A DNA stretch of 64,000 nucleotides from Flavobacterium inviolabile (GTDB lineage Bacteria; Bacteroidota; Bacteroidia; Flavobacteriales; Flavobacteriaceae), in the NCBI RefSeq assembly GCF_013389455.1, contig NZ_CP058278.1, positions 1,488,001 through 1,552,000 of the forward strand. The letters run 5' to 3'. The translations under genes were made by a program, and so were the position numbers. Below the pieces are notes generated by a model. It saw nothing but the letters and a program-made list of their open reading frames with translations. It did no database searches and was not told where the DNA came from. Of this stretch, positions 1-7,963 are shown piece after piece. The stretch's first letter is position 1; each line of letters starts with the position of its first letter.

Positions 1-750
1 ATTGCACCGCTGGTTTCGGTGATCACGAATATCGGTTTTGATCATACGCAGTTTTTAGGCGATACTTATGAGGCGATAGCTTTTGAAAAAGCAGGAATCA
101 TTAAACCCGGTATTCCGGTGGTTGTGGGCGAATATAATGCCGCAACCCAACCGGTTTTTATTGCAAAAGCCAAAGAGTGTGCTTCGGAGATTTATTTTGC
201 TTCCGATCTGGAACAGCAGGATTATCCGATAGCTTTGCTGGGCGATTACCAGGTGCACAATAAAAAAACAGTATTGCAAACTATTGATGTCCTGAAAAAT
301 GTTTTTACGATTTCGGAAGAAAATATAAAAAACGGCTTGTGGCATGTGGTTAAAAATACAGGACTTCACGGAAGATGGGAGCAGGTTCATAGCAATCCTA
401 AAGCAATTTGTGATACGGCACACAATAGTCACGGGCTGAAAATTGTGTTGAATCAGATAAAAAAGGAACCATTTGAAAAATTATTCTTTGTTTTAGGAGT
501 GGTAAATGACAAAGATCTGGAAACGATCCTGCCTTTATTTCCAAAAAATGCAAAATATTTTTTCTGTAAACCAAATGTTCAAAGAGGACTGGAAGCTTCC
601 GTTTTACAACAAAAAGCAGCAGGATTTGAATTGTTTGGAGAAGTATATAATTCTGTTTCAGAAGCTTATGCGGAAGCGTTGCATACAGCGGGAAAAGACG
701 ACTTTATCTACGTTGGCGGAAGCACTTTTGTTGTAGCGGAAATTTTATAA
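1..750 (+). CDS. folC: FolC folylpolyglutamate/dihydrofolate synthase, C-terminal part
   Basis: Partial gene, open through the left edge in frame 1, so the N-terminus and P-loop lie outside. FolC adds L-glutamate to (dihydro)folate with ATP in the cytoplasm. Visible are the central-domain signature ITNIGFDHTQFLG followed by EKAGIIKPG, the region HGRWEQ, and the C-terminal Mur-ligase-type motif CDTAHNSHG (usually DGAHN-H; the Asp and the AHN core are kept). LGVVNDKD is the usual FolC strand before the last helix. The internal GTG at 19 is not the real start. No terminator hairpin follows directly; the tRNA-Val promoter begins about 20 bp after the stop. Confidence 0.93.
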   Translation: MAPLVSVITNIGFDHTQFLGDTYEAIAFEKAGIIKPGIPVVVGEYNAATQPVFIAKAKECASEIYFASDLEQQDYPIALLGDYQVHNKKTVLQTIDVLKNVFTISEENIKNGLWHVVKNTGLHGRWEQVHSNPKAICDTAHNSHGLKIVLNQIKKEPFEKLFFVLGVVNDKDLETILPLFPKNAKYFFCKPNVQRGLEASVLQQKAAGFELFGEVYNSVSEAYAEALHTAGKDDFIYVGGSTFVVAEIL

Positions 751-767
751 ATTTTTTTTCGATTTTG

Positions 768-798
768 TTTGCAGATATAAAAAAGTGTCCTATATTTG
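768..798 (+). promoter_or_regulatory. Bacteroidetes-type promoter of the tRNA-Val gene
   Basis: TTTG at 768-771, 19 bp spacer, then TATATTTG at 791-798, an exact match to the -7 consensus TAnnTTTG. It lies about 43 bp upstream of the mature tRNA 5' end. Confidence 0.75.
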
Positions 799-841
799 CA
801 CCCGTAATCAGGAACACAATTACTGATTACAACAACAAAAA

Positions 842-919
842 GGGCGATTAGCTCAGCTGGTTCAGAGCACCTCGTTTACACCGAGGGGGTCGGGGGTTCG
901 AACCCCTCATCGCCCACCA
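842..919 (+). tRNA. tRNA-Val (anticodon UAC)
   Basis: Complete cloverleaf. The acceptor stem GGGCGAT (842-848) pairs with ATCGCCC (909-915), with discriminator A916 and encoded CCA at 917-919. The anticodon loop reads TTTACAC with anticodon TAC, so it decodes valine. The T-arm contains GGTTCGAACCCC. It is a single tRNA with its own promoter upstream and a hairpin terminator downstream. Confidence 0.97.
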
Positions 920-922
920 AAA

Positions 923-952
923 AACTCCTTAATTTCTTAAGGAGTTTTTTAT
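923..952 (+). terminator. Terminator of the tRNA-Val gene
   Basis: AACTCCTTAA (923-932) pairs with TTAAGGAGTT (937-946) and is followed by a T-run. It starts four bases after the CCA end. Confidence 0.85.
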
Positions 953-1256
953 TTTAATATACCTTCCTAATACAAACCGTCTGGTTTGTTTACTGTTTGA
1001 AAAACAAATCTCACCTTATCAGAAAAACGTCAATCATAGTTTTTTTAAAATTATAGTCTGATTAAGTTTACCCCGCGGGAACTTGAAAAAAGGAATTAAA
1101 GACAAACAGATTAAGTAATCTGCATAATAATTACCCCCGGTTTATCATAATTTAGAGGTCTGGGCTTAATTCAAAGATCGTTTAATGTGTAGGAAAATTA
1201 TGTTTCATTTAACTTAAAGCATAGATATTATTAACAGTTACTAAAGCAAATTATTA
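953..1256. other. Gene-poor gap with a short inverted repeat
   Basis: About 340 bp between the tRNA terminator and the next start carry no convincing ORF. The only structure seen is a perfect dyad ACAAACC-GTCT-GGTTTGT at 972-989, shaped like a TetR-type operator, but no such regulator gene is adjacent. A CCGCGG site lies near 1073. The rest is AT-rich and unremarkable. Confidence 0.5.
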
Positions 1257-1264
1257 TATGTTTG
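1257..1264 (+). promoter_or_regulatory. Candidate -7 element for the beta-barrel protein gene
   Basis: TATGTTTG matches TAnnTTTG and lies 24 bp upstream of ATG 1289. No clear TTG box is found 17-23 bp upstream. Its position argues against the upstream TTG at 1262 being a start codon. Confidence 0.4.
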
Positions 1265-1288
1265 ACCTTAACAATCAAATTCTATTTT

Positions 1289-1828
1289 ATGAAAAAAAAC
1301 TATTTACTAATTATCATTTTCTTTGCCTTTTATTCTGTAAATGCTCAAAATGAAAACGCTGAAAATGTGAAAAAAAATGAATTAAAATTAAATGTAGTTA
1401 TCCCGCTAGTTGGCAGTGCATTTGAAGGGACTTACGAAAGGAACTTAAACAGTAAGTCTTCCATAGGTGTTACGGGTTTGTATGTATTTAATGATAATAA
1501 AAATGAGGATATGAATTATTTTGTATCACCCTATTACAGAAGATACTTTGGGAAGAAATTTGCTTCTGGTTTTTTTGCCGAAGGATTTGGAATGTTAAGT
1601 TCAATAGATGGAAAAAAAATATACACATCAGAAGATCATTCAGTATATACAGAAAATCCCGATGTTATTGATTTTTCACTTGGAGTTGGTTTAGGAAGTA
1701 AATGGGTTACTAAAAGTGGAATTATATTTGAAGTTAATGCTGGCTATGGAAAACTATTATTTAACGCTGATAAAACTGACCACACCATAGTTGCGAGATT
1801 TGGTTTTCATGTAGGCTATCGATTTTAA
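1289..1828 (+). CDS. Small secreted outer-membrane-type protein (DUF3575-like)
   Basis: 179 aa from ATG 1289; an in-frame TTG at 1262 overlaps a promoter-like element and is rejected. A signal peptide is clear (MKKNYLLIIIFFAFYSVNA, then QNEN). The mature part is built of alternating strand-like stretches with Gly turns and ends in HVGYRF, a C-terminal aromatic residue typical of outer-membrane beta-barrels. The pattern GTYERNL...YYRRYFGKK...GFFAEGFG resembles small DUF3575-type outer membrane proteins of Flavobacteriia; this is an impression from motifs only. Function is unknown. It stands alone between two gene-poor gaps, with no hairpin directly after the stop. Confidence 0.75.
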   Translation: MKKNYLLIIIFFAFYSVNAQNENAENVKKNELKLNVVIPLVGSAFEGTYERNLNSKSSIGVTGLYVFNDNKNEDMNYFVSPYYRRYFGKKFASGFFAEGFGMLSSIDGKKIYTSEDHSVYTENPDVIDFSLGVGLGSKWVTKSGIIFEVNAGYGKLLFNADKTDHTIVARFGFHVGYRF

Positions 1829-2044
1829 AACAATAATTGAATAACACTTTTTAGAACGTCGGGCATAATTAAAGTTACTAACGAAAATATCCAATCAGTT
1901 AATACTACTGGTAACAACGATTTCGCGCTATTGTTGTTTTCGTTGTAGAAGTTTTAAGATCAAAATATTTTTCATTTTATATTTTTGAAAAAAATCAAAA
2001 TTAGGATTAAGTGTTCGATTACAGCCCCTGACAGTCCACACTAA
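1829..2044. other. Gene-poor gap before an orphan terminator
   Basis: Together with 2083-2264, this makes about 436 bp without a gene. No ORF of note is present. It contains a weak inverted repeat (ACAACGA near 1914, TCGTTGT near 1945) and a -7-like TATTTTTG at 1980-1987 about 60 bp before the strong hairpin at 2045-2082. A short untranslated transcript or a decayed gene is possible, but neither is shown. Confidence 0.4.
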
Positions 2045-2082
2045 TACAAAAACCGCTATTGGTAACAATAGCGGTTTTTGTA
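2045..2082 (+). terminator. Strong orphan hairpin terminator
   Basis: Perfect 16-bp stem: TACAAAAACCGCTATT at 2045-2060 pairs with AATAGCGGTTTTTGTA at 2067-2082, with a 6-nt loop GGTAAC. The T-rich arm makes it usable in both directions. The nearest upstream stop codon is 216 bp away, so it does not sit where a terminator for the 1289-1828 gene would be expected. Confidence 0.7.
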
Positions 2083-2264
2083 TTTATTACAGCTAATTGC
2101 TATAATGGAGCATTTTTTTCTTCTTCATGTTTAGTAAAATAAAAATGGGATCCTTAATGGTAATTTTTAAATTAGTACATTTACTTTTGTTATAAGTCAC
2201 GTTGTTTTTAACATACAAATGGCCTTTACATCTATTTAAAGTCTACAATTTTTTATACCCTAAA

Positions 2265-2840
2265 ATGTCCATATTAAAAAATATAAGGGAGCAACAAAAT
2301 CTTACTCAGGAAGAATTAGCGGATCGATCCGGTATTTCGACAAGAACAATACAAAGAATTGAAGCGGGAACAAAACCGAAAGGATATACCCTAAAAATAT
2401 TAGCAAAGACATTAGGTATTAAAGAAGAAGAGTTACTGCACAAAAAAGTAGAGGAAGCAATTGCAGGAAATCCGGAAGAGAAGGCAATCCGTATGGAAGA
2501 ACCGGTTTTAGTAAATTATTCATTAATAAAACTAATCAATCTTTCGTCGATACTCTTTGTCATTCTTCCACCCCTTAATATTCTTTTTCCGGTTGTATTG
2601 ATGTTTACAATGAAGCAGAAAAATCAGGTAATCAGGCAAATTATTTCGATTCAGATTATCTGGACAATTGCAGCGCCCATTATATTTATGATGGTAATTT
2701 TTACAAAGCCTGGAAATAAGGTTACATTGTTTACGATGATAGTACTGGCTTTAGTGAATATTTACATAATCCTTAGAAATGCAATGGAGATCGATAGAAA
2801 TAAAAAGCTGTATTATAGGTTGAATTTCAGTATGATATAA
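2265..2840 (+). CDS. XRE-family transcriptional regulator with C-terminal membrane segments
   Basis: 191 aa from ATG 2265 (an upstream in-frame extension to 2202 is unlikely). Residues about 1-60 form a Cro/C1-type helix-turn-helix: IREQQNLTQEELADRSGIS, then TRTIQRIEAG and LKILAKTLGI. A linker follows, then three or four hydrophobic helices (about residues 85-180, e.g. SSILFVILPPLNILFPVVL), so the regulator is probably anchored in the inner membrane. This HTH plus DUF4870-like membrane architecture is common in Flavobacteriia; targets are unknown. TACTTTTG at 2182-2189 is a possible -7 element without a clear upstream box. The serine hydrolase gene follows 87 bp downstream. Confidence 0.85.
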   Translation: MSILKNIREQQNLTQEELADRSGISTRTIQRIEAGTKPKGYTLKILAKTLGIKEEELLHKKVEEAIAGNPEEKAIRMEEPVLVNYSLIKLINLSSILFVILPPLNILFPVVLMFTMKQKNQVIRQIISIQIIWTIAAPIIFMMVIFTKPGNKVTLFTMIVLALVNIYIILRNAMEIDRNKKLYYRLNFSMI

Positions 2841-2927
2841 GTTTGTCAGGTATTTGTCGGGTTATTGTCGGGAAGATTTTTATGATTTACGGAAACGTAT
2901 TTTTAATCTTTGCCGAAAACACGAACA

Positions 2928-4424
2928 ATGGCAAAACAACTTTTTTTAGGCTTCATTTTGCTCATCACTTTTGCGCCAGACAGTAAAGCTCAAGTTGAGC
3001 GAAATTCCCGTTTATACACTACAATACTTTTAAAAGACAGCCTGCTTTTTAATGCAGGGTTTAACACCTGCGACATATCCCAATTTGAAAACCTGCTGGC
3101 AGATCAGTTTGAATTTTTTCACGATAAGGATAGTATTTCGAACAAACAAAAGTTTCTTAATGATTTAAGAAATGGATTATGCAAATCACCAACAACCTAT
3201 CGATCAAGAAGAGAATTGGTATCAGGAAGTACCCGGGTTTTCCCGCTGTATAAAAAAAACGTTTTGTATGGAGCGGTTCAAACAGGCGATCACCGGTTTT
3301 ACGAAACCATTTCAGGTAACAAAGAAGCGTATGCAGGTTCGGCAAAATTTACGCATGTCTGGCTGTTGCAAAAAGGTGTCTGGAAACTTGCTAAAGGTTT
3401 GAGTTTTGACCACCAGGACACCGATAGTGCCCGTTACCAAGCTGCTGGTTTTGATAATGATGCGGCAATAGAAAAATGGATGAAGGAAATCCATCTGCCA
3501 ACTTTAGGAATCGGGGTTATTAAAGATGGAGAATTACAGCAGGTAAAGGTTTTCGGATCGTTGCAAAATGGAATTTCGGCACCCTATAATACTATTTTTA
3601 ATGTAGCGTCATTGACCAAGCCGGTGACTGCAATGGTAGCATTACAATTGGTTAGTTTAGGCAAATGGAATCTGGATGCGCCTGTTTATAAATATTGGAC
3701 TGATCCCGATGTTGCACAAGATGAAAAACACAAAATATTGACGACAAGACATATTCTTACACATCAAACAGGATTTCCCAATTGGCGTTGGAATAATGAG
3801 GATGGAAAGCTGCATTTTGAATTTACTCCGGGAACAAAATATCAGTATTCGGGAGAGGGGTATGAATACCTGCGGAAAGCATTGGAAAATAAATTTCATA
3901 AATCACTGGACCAATTAGCGGCAGAAATGATCTTCAAGCCATTGAAGATGGCTGATACAAAATATATTTGGACGGAAAGAACAGATAGTACAAGATTTGC
4001 AAGGGGATATAACAACCAGGGCAGGCCTTATAAAACGGTTAAGCATAAAACGGCAAATGCGGCAGATGATTTGCTGACAACGATAGCGGATTATGGTAAT
4101 TTTCTGGTAAGCGTACTGAATGGTGATGGATTATCAGAAAAGGTATTTACTGCTATGATGAGCAAACAGGTTGCCATCAAAAAGGATAAATATTTTGGAT
4201 TGGGTTTTGAAATCTATGATTTAGGGAACGGAGCGATTGCGTTATCGCACGGCGGTGCCGATCAAGGCTGTCAGACAATCGTGTTTTTATTGCCTGAAAC
4301 CAAACAAGGGCTTATCATATTTACTAATGCAGATGAGGGTTATAAAGCTTATGAAAAAATCCTGACGCACTATCTGGGCGAATACGGAAGAAAAATAATA
4401 GCTATAGAAATGCATGCAGAATAA
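2928..4424 (+). CDS. Secreted serine hydrolase (class C beta-lactamase family) with N-terminal SnoaL/DUF4440-like domain
   Basis: 498 aa from ATG 2928; the in-frame TTG at 2910 is not needed, because MAKQLFLGFILLITFAPDSKAQ is a complete signal peptide. Residues about 30-165 resemble a nuclear-transport-factor-2-like (DUF4440) domain, with FENLLADQFEFFHDKDS and HVWLLQKGVWKLAKG. Residues about 175-490 are a beta-lactamase/PBP4-type domain with nucleophile motif SLTK (Ser about 228), a YSGEGY motif in place of the classical YxN, and HGGADQG as the KTG-equivalent motif. It probably acts in the periplasm on an ester or peptide; the substrate cannot be inferred, and resistance should not be assumed. 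A weak GC hairpin near 4480-4492 followed by T6 may end it. Confidence 0.85.
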   Translation: MAKQLFLGFILLITFAPDSKAQVERNSRLYTTILLKDSLLFNAGFNTCDISQFENLLADQFEFFHDKDSISNKQKFLNDLRNGLCKSPTTYRSRRELVSGSTRVFPLYKKNVLYGAVQTGDHRFYETISGNKEAYAGSAKFTHVWLLQKGVWKLAKGLSFDHQDTDSARYQAAGFDNDAAIEKWMKEIHLPTLGIGVIKDGELQQVKVFGSLQNGISAPYNTIFNVASLTKPVTAMVALQLVSLGKWNLDAPVYKYWTDPDVAQDEKHKILTTRHILTHQTGFPNWRWNNEDGKLHFEFTPGTKYQYSGEGYEYLRKALENKFHKSLDQLAAEMIFKPLKMADTKYIWTERTDSTRFARGYNNQGRPYKTVKHKTANAADDLLTTIADYGNFLVSVLNGDGLSEKVFTAMMSKQVAIKKDKYFGLGFEIYDLGNGAIALSHGGADQGCQTIVFLLPETKQGLIIFTNADEGYKAYEKILTHYLGEYGRKIIAIEMHAE

Positions 4425-4556
4425 TATGGTACGGTAGCCTTCATGTTTTTAGTCTGTGCTTTATAGGTAATACCAGAAGCGGGATACCCGGTTTTTTATT
4501 CATACAACAAGTAATAGTTATTTAAATAGAAACAGCAAGAACCCGGTGCTGCTATT

Positions 4557-4592
4557 TTGTGTTTTATTTAAGAGTGATACCGTTTATATTTG
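4557..4592 (+). promoter_or_regulatory. Candidate promoter of the aspartyl-protease-like gene
   Basis: TATATTTG at 4585-4592 exactly matches the -7 consensus and lies 29 bp before ATG 4622. A TTG at 4557-4559 is 25 bp upstream, slightly longer than the usual spacer. Confidence 0.5.
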
Positions 4593-4621
4593 TAAGTGAT
4601 ATCATATAAAACCACATCTTA

Positions 4622-5773
4622 ATGAAACAGCTACTTCAAATCCTTTTTCTTTTTTTGACAACGTATGGATTTTCTCAGCAAAGCCTGCCGGTTATAAAGG
4701 CTGCCTCCAAAGCGGCGACTATACACGAAGAGGGACAGCTCAAAAGAAAATGGAACGTAAGTCCGGAAATAAAAATAGATGCTTTTACGACCAATAAACT
4801 GATCCGTCCGACAGCCATAAAATTTAAAACCGATATTGATTCCATCGGCTTTATCCTGAAACCGGGGCAGTACAAAGACTTTATTGTTTTGCTGAATGGC
4901 AAGGATTCCTGCTATACAAGAATTGAAAGTCCGGCAATCAAAGATTTCAGGAAATTAAAGCCGGAAATCCATGATACGATTCCGCTTTTCATCAATAGCC
5001 AGAATACGATTTCCGTTAAGGCTGTCCTGAATAAAATAGATACCTTAAACCTGAATTTCGATTCCGGAGGCACAGAGCTGGTGCTGATAGAAGAAACGCT
5101 GAATAATAAAGTGAAAAGTGAATTGAAACTTTACAACACCCCTTACGAAGTTGCGATCGGGAGCAGGGTGTATAAAACGAAAGTATACGATACCAAGGTA
5201 ACAGGAAATGGTACCGACGGGCTTATAGGCTGGGATCTTTTTGACGGAATGATTGTAGAGCTTAATTATGATAAAAATATAATGGTGATACATTCCAGGC
5301 TGCCTAAAGCTTTAAAGCGTGACAAAGCAGCTGTAAAACTGAATATGAAGTATTTTAATTACCGCTTTTTTACAGCGGCACAAATTGCCCATCGCGGAAC
5401 TAAAGTAAACGACTGGTTCCTGTTTGATACGGGTTACCAAAGAACTGTAATGCTGGATAATGACCTGCTAAGAGAACAAAAATTTCCTGCCGATCAAATG
5501 GAAGTGATTAAGAAAGTGATCATGCGCGGTACCAAGAACAACGAAATTCCTGTAATAACCTCAAATCTGGAAAGCCTGAAAATAGGGAAACACGAACTTA
5601 AAAATGTTCCTGCACAAATAATGACAACCAGTAAAACGATGTTTGATGCCAACATTCATATTCTGGGGAATGAGGTCTTGAAAAGGTTTAATACTTTTAT
5701 GGATTTTCAGGAAAACGTTGTTTACCTGCAGCCGAGTCATTTGTTTAATGTGGATTATATCGAAAAGACATAA
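4622..5773 (+). CDS. Secreted retropepsin-like aspartyl protease family protein
   Basis: 383 aa starting at ATG 4622, with signal peptide MKQLLQILFLFLTTYGFSQ. Two Asp-containing motifs typical of pepsin-like repeats are visible: FDSGGTELV near residue 150 (D-S-G) and FDTGYQRTVML near residue 270 (D-T-G). The segments LIGWDLFDG and ILGNEVLKRF are the usual Gly-containing strand after each. This is the periplasmic/outer-membrane two-repeat retropepsin family of Bacteroidetes; substrate unknown. It has its own promoter-like element and is followed by a bidirectional terminator shared with the convergent operon, so it is probably monocistronic. Confidence 0.8.
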   Translation: MKQLLQILFLFLTTYGFSQQSLPVIKAASKAATIHEEGQLKRKWNVSPEIKIDAFTTNKLIRPTAIKFKTDIDSIGFILKPGQYKDFIVLLNGKDSCYTRIESPAIKDFRKLKPEIHDTIPLFINSQNTISVKAVLNKIDTLNLNFDSGGTELVLIEETLNNKVKSELKLYNTPYEVAIGSRVYKTKVYDTKVTGNGTDGLIGWDLFDGMIVELNYDKNIMVIHSRLPKALKRDKAAVKLNMKYFNYRFFTAAQIAHRGTKVNDWFLFDTGYQRTVMLDNDLLREQKFPADQMEVIKKVIMRGTKNNEIPVITSNLESLKIGKHELKNVPAQIMTTSKTMFDANIHILGNEVLKRFNTFMDFQENVVYLQPSHLFNVDYIEKT

Positions 5774-5880
5774 GGTGTGCTTTTGGAAAATTCCTGCTTC
5801 AAAGCAATCCATGATATCGGTAATTTTAAATGGTATTAAAAGGGGAGCGGCCGTCTGGCTGTAATTCCCGATATTTTATA

Positions 5881-5912
5881 AAAAAAACCACAGCTTAGCT
5901 GTGGTTTTTTTA
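5881..5912. terminator. Bidirectional terminator between convergent genes
   Basis: AAAAAACCACAGC-TTA-GCTGTGGTTTTTT. It serves the plus-strand gene ending at 5773 and the minus-strand operon whose last gene ends at 5917. Confidence 0.85.
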
Positions 5913-5916
5913 TTTA

Positions 5917-6507
5917 TTAGTCATAATTTTTCTCGATTTCTTTTAGTGCATTGATAATGCTTTCTGTTTTGTCATACTCTTTGCGCATCTGTTTTTTACC
6001 AATGATAAAATAGGCTATGAGCATCCAGGCAATAAAGACGGTTAAGCCGACGGTTTTGAACATTACCGACATTGGCTGCATCACTTCTATAAAGTAAAGT
6101 CCGCTGGCAATGCTTAACAGGACAAAATAAAGCAGTGTGTATTTGGTACTTACTTTCTGCTGGAAACTGTAAAAATGCTCCATTTCAGATAAAACTACTT
6201 TTGGCGAAAGGGTCAGGTCAATTTTTTTCAGCATGTTGAGCTGGTACAAACGTAACGCGGAATAGGCTAAAATAGTGAACAGCATTAAGGCTACGCCGGT
6301 AAATGTTGTTGCCATTTTAAAGTCAATGCCGCAAACAATTCCGCCGATAGCGACAGTGGTTAATAAAAGTACCATAACCTGTATGATGATCTTATTTGCC
6401 ATTTGCTTTTTCGCTTTCTTTGCTTTATCGATAATGACGGTAACATCGGGAAGTGTGCTTTCTTTTTGTTGCTGCCACAGCTCTTTCAGATTATCAAACT
6501 CTTTCAT
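5917..6507 (-). CDS. Four-helix membrane protein downstream of an ECF sigma factor (candidate anti-sigma)
   Basis: 196 aa. The cytoplasmic N-terminus begins MKEFDNLKELWQQQK and is about 40 residues long; two hydrophobic hairpins follow (about residues 40-90 and 120-165), then a charged C-terminal tail. It has no zinc-binding HxxxCxxC motif of ZAS anti-sigma factors. The start codon overlaps the end of the ECF sigma gene by 14 bp, so the two are translationally coupled. This arrangement, with an N-terminal helical cytoplasmic part, suggests that it holds the sigma factor at the membrane. That function is inferred from position only. I do not recognise a named family. Confidence 0.75.
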   Translation of the reverse strand: MKEFDNLKELWQQQKESTLPDVTVIIDKAKKAKKQMANKIIIQVMVLLLTTVAIGGIVCGIDFKMATTFTGVALMLFTILAYSALRLYQLNMLKKIDLTLSPKVVLSEMEHFYSFQQKVSTKYTLLYFVLLSIASGLYFIEVMQPMSVMFKTVGLTVFIAWMLIAYFIIGKKQMRKEYDKTESIINALKEIEKNYD

Positions 6508-7000
6508 ATTTCTTGTAGATTGTGCTTAACTGTTGTTTAATACGGTGGATTTTTACTCTCAGGTTGCCTTCTGAAATTTCGGTTGCTGCGGCTATTTCTG
6601 CATAGGGAACGTCTTCCAGCAGCATCGTAATGATCAGCCTGTCGGATTCTGCCAGTTCGCTGATGCATTTGTATAGCAGCTGGATCTGTTGTTCTTTGCT
6701 GTCGGGCTCTTCTGTTTTTAAATGGATGTTGCTGTTTTCAATAGCCGTTGTCTTTTTGTTTTTTTGAGAACGGATATGATACAGGCAGGTGTTCACGGCA
6801 ATACGGTATATCCAGGTGGCTATTTTGGATTCTCCCCTGAACTTGTCATAGTTTTGCCATACTTTGATAAAAACCTCCTGAAGCAGATCGTCGGCTTCCA
6901 TCGCGTTTCCGGTGTATCCGAGGCATATCCGGTGTATTTTAGCCGCGTATTGGGCGTATAAATCCCTGAAAACGGTATCTCTTTGCTGCTCTAATGTCAC
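6494..7000 (-). CDS. ECF-type RNA polymerase sigma factor
   Basis: 168 aa with a GTG start at 7000; an in-frame TAA lies just upstream, so no longer form exists. Region 2 is clear (DDLLQEVFIKVWQNYDKFRG, then ATWIYRIAVNTCL, residues about 35-75), as is region 4 (LLEDVPYAEIAAATEISEG, then NLRVKIHRIKQQL, about 120-160). It redirects RNA polymerase to a small regulon, usually under control of a membrane anti-sigma. The gene starts 6 nt after the stop of the alpha/beta hydrolase and overlaps the downstream membrane protein, so all three form one operon. A sigma factor as the middle gene, after a secreted enzyme, is unusual. Confidence 0.93.
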   Translation of the reverse strand: MTLEQQRDTVFRDLYAQYAAKIHRICLGYTGNAMEADDLLQEVFIKVWQNYDKFRGESKIATWIYRIAVNTCLYHIRSQKNKKTTAIENSNIHLKTEEPDSKEQQIQLLYKCISELAESDRLIITMLLEDVPYAEIAAATEISEGNLRVKIHRIKQQLSTIYKKYERV

Positions 7001-7006
7001 GTGTGC

Positions 7007-7858
7007 TTATTTTGAATTTAAAAAAGTATCGATTTCCGTATAAAACCATTCCGGCTGGTCATACATGATAAAATGTTTGCTGTCGGCAACTTTAATGGTT
7101 TTGTTCGGAAGGGCGGCATATTGCTGGTTGTAAATTTTCGTACTGTTTTCTTTGGTATTGAACAAGCTTGTCAGTACCAATACAGGGCTTTTAATGCGGG
7201 CAATATCTTTTCGCAGGTCTGTTAATGACATTTCGATAATCGTGGCACCAAGAGTTCTTCTGTCGCTGGCGTAGCTCCATTCGGCAATCTGTCTGGCTCT
7301 GGTGGAGTCCTGAACCTGATATAGCATCGCTTTGGTCATATAATCCACATACCCTTCGTTTGGAATGGCTTTAAAGTTGTTGATAACGGCTTCCAAGTTG
7401 TATCTCGGATCGTCTTTTAAAGAATCGGCTGTAATGTCGGGATTGGTTAAGGCGGAAATAAACGGAACACCATCCACGCAGATTAATTTGCCAAATAAAT
7501 CCGGTTCGCTGCTGGAAAGCCAGAGTCCCATAAAAGCACCAAGACTATGACCGATTACAATAGGCTTGTTCAACTTATTTGTTTTTACATAGGCTATGAT
7601 TTCATTGTGAACAGTCTGTAGTATCGGGCTGTCTATTGGTTTTGTCCCGGCATAACCGGCAAGGGTTAAAATGTGCAGTTGGTATTTGTTTTTTAAATGA
7701 TCGGCAGTCTCTTTCCACACATCGCCGCTGCAGGAATACCCCGGGATTAATACTACCGGTTTTCCTTTTCCGATTATTTTTACATCAAATGATTTTTGCT
7801 GTGCAAAAGAAGTGAAACCAAGAAATACGATCAGTATTGTAAAGATTACATTTTTCAT
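7007..7858 (-). CDS. Exported alpha/beta hydrolase
   Basis: 283 aa from ATG 7858 (an upstream 30-residue extension lacks sense, since MKNVIFTILIVFLGFTSFAQ is a signal peptide). The alpha/beta-hydrolase core is visible: oxyanion-hole strand VVLIPGYSCSGDVW, nucleophile elbow GHSLG with Ser about 105, and catalytic His in DSKHFIMYDQPEW near residue 267. The expected catalytic Asp strand reads VLVLTSLFNTK, with no Asp at the canonical place, so the acid may be supplied elsewhere. Substrate unknown. It is the first gene of the operon with the ECF sigma factor (6 nt spacing), so its expression is probably tied to envelope-stress or substrate signalling. Confidence 0.85.
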   Translation of the reverse strand: MKNVIFTILIVFLGFTSFAQQKSFDVKIIGKGKPVVLIPGYSCSGDVWKETADHLKNKYQLHILTLAGYAGTKPIDSPILQTVHNEIIAYVKTNKLNKPIVIGHSLGAFMGLWLSSSEPDLFGKLICVDGVPFISALTNPDITADSLKDDPRYNLEAVINNFKAIPNEGYVDYMTKAMLYQVQDSTRARQIAEWSYASDRRTLGATIIEMSLTDLRKDIARIKSPVLVLTSLFNTKENSTKIYNQQYAALPNKTIKVADSKHFIMYDQPEWFYTEIDTFLNSK

Positions 7859-7932
7859 AAGGTTTGTTTTTTTTATGATTGGTTGTTCTTTTGATACCGA
7901 TGTATACCATTTGTTACAAAAAAAATATAAAA

Positions 7933-7962
7933 AAATGAAAAACGCCACATTCGTGGCGTTTT
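7933..7962 (-). terminator. Terminator of murF
   Basis: On the minus strand AAAACGCCAC-GAAT-GTGGCGTTTT is followed by a T-rich stretch. It begins two bases after the murF stop codon. Confidence 0.85.
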
Positions 7963-7963
7963 A

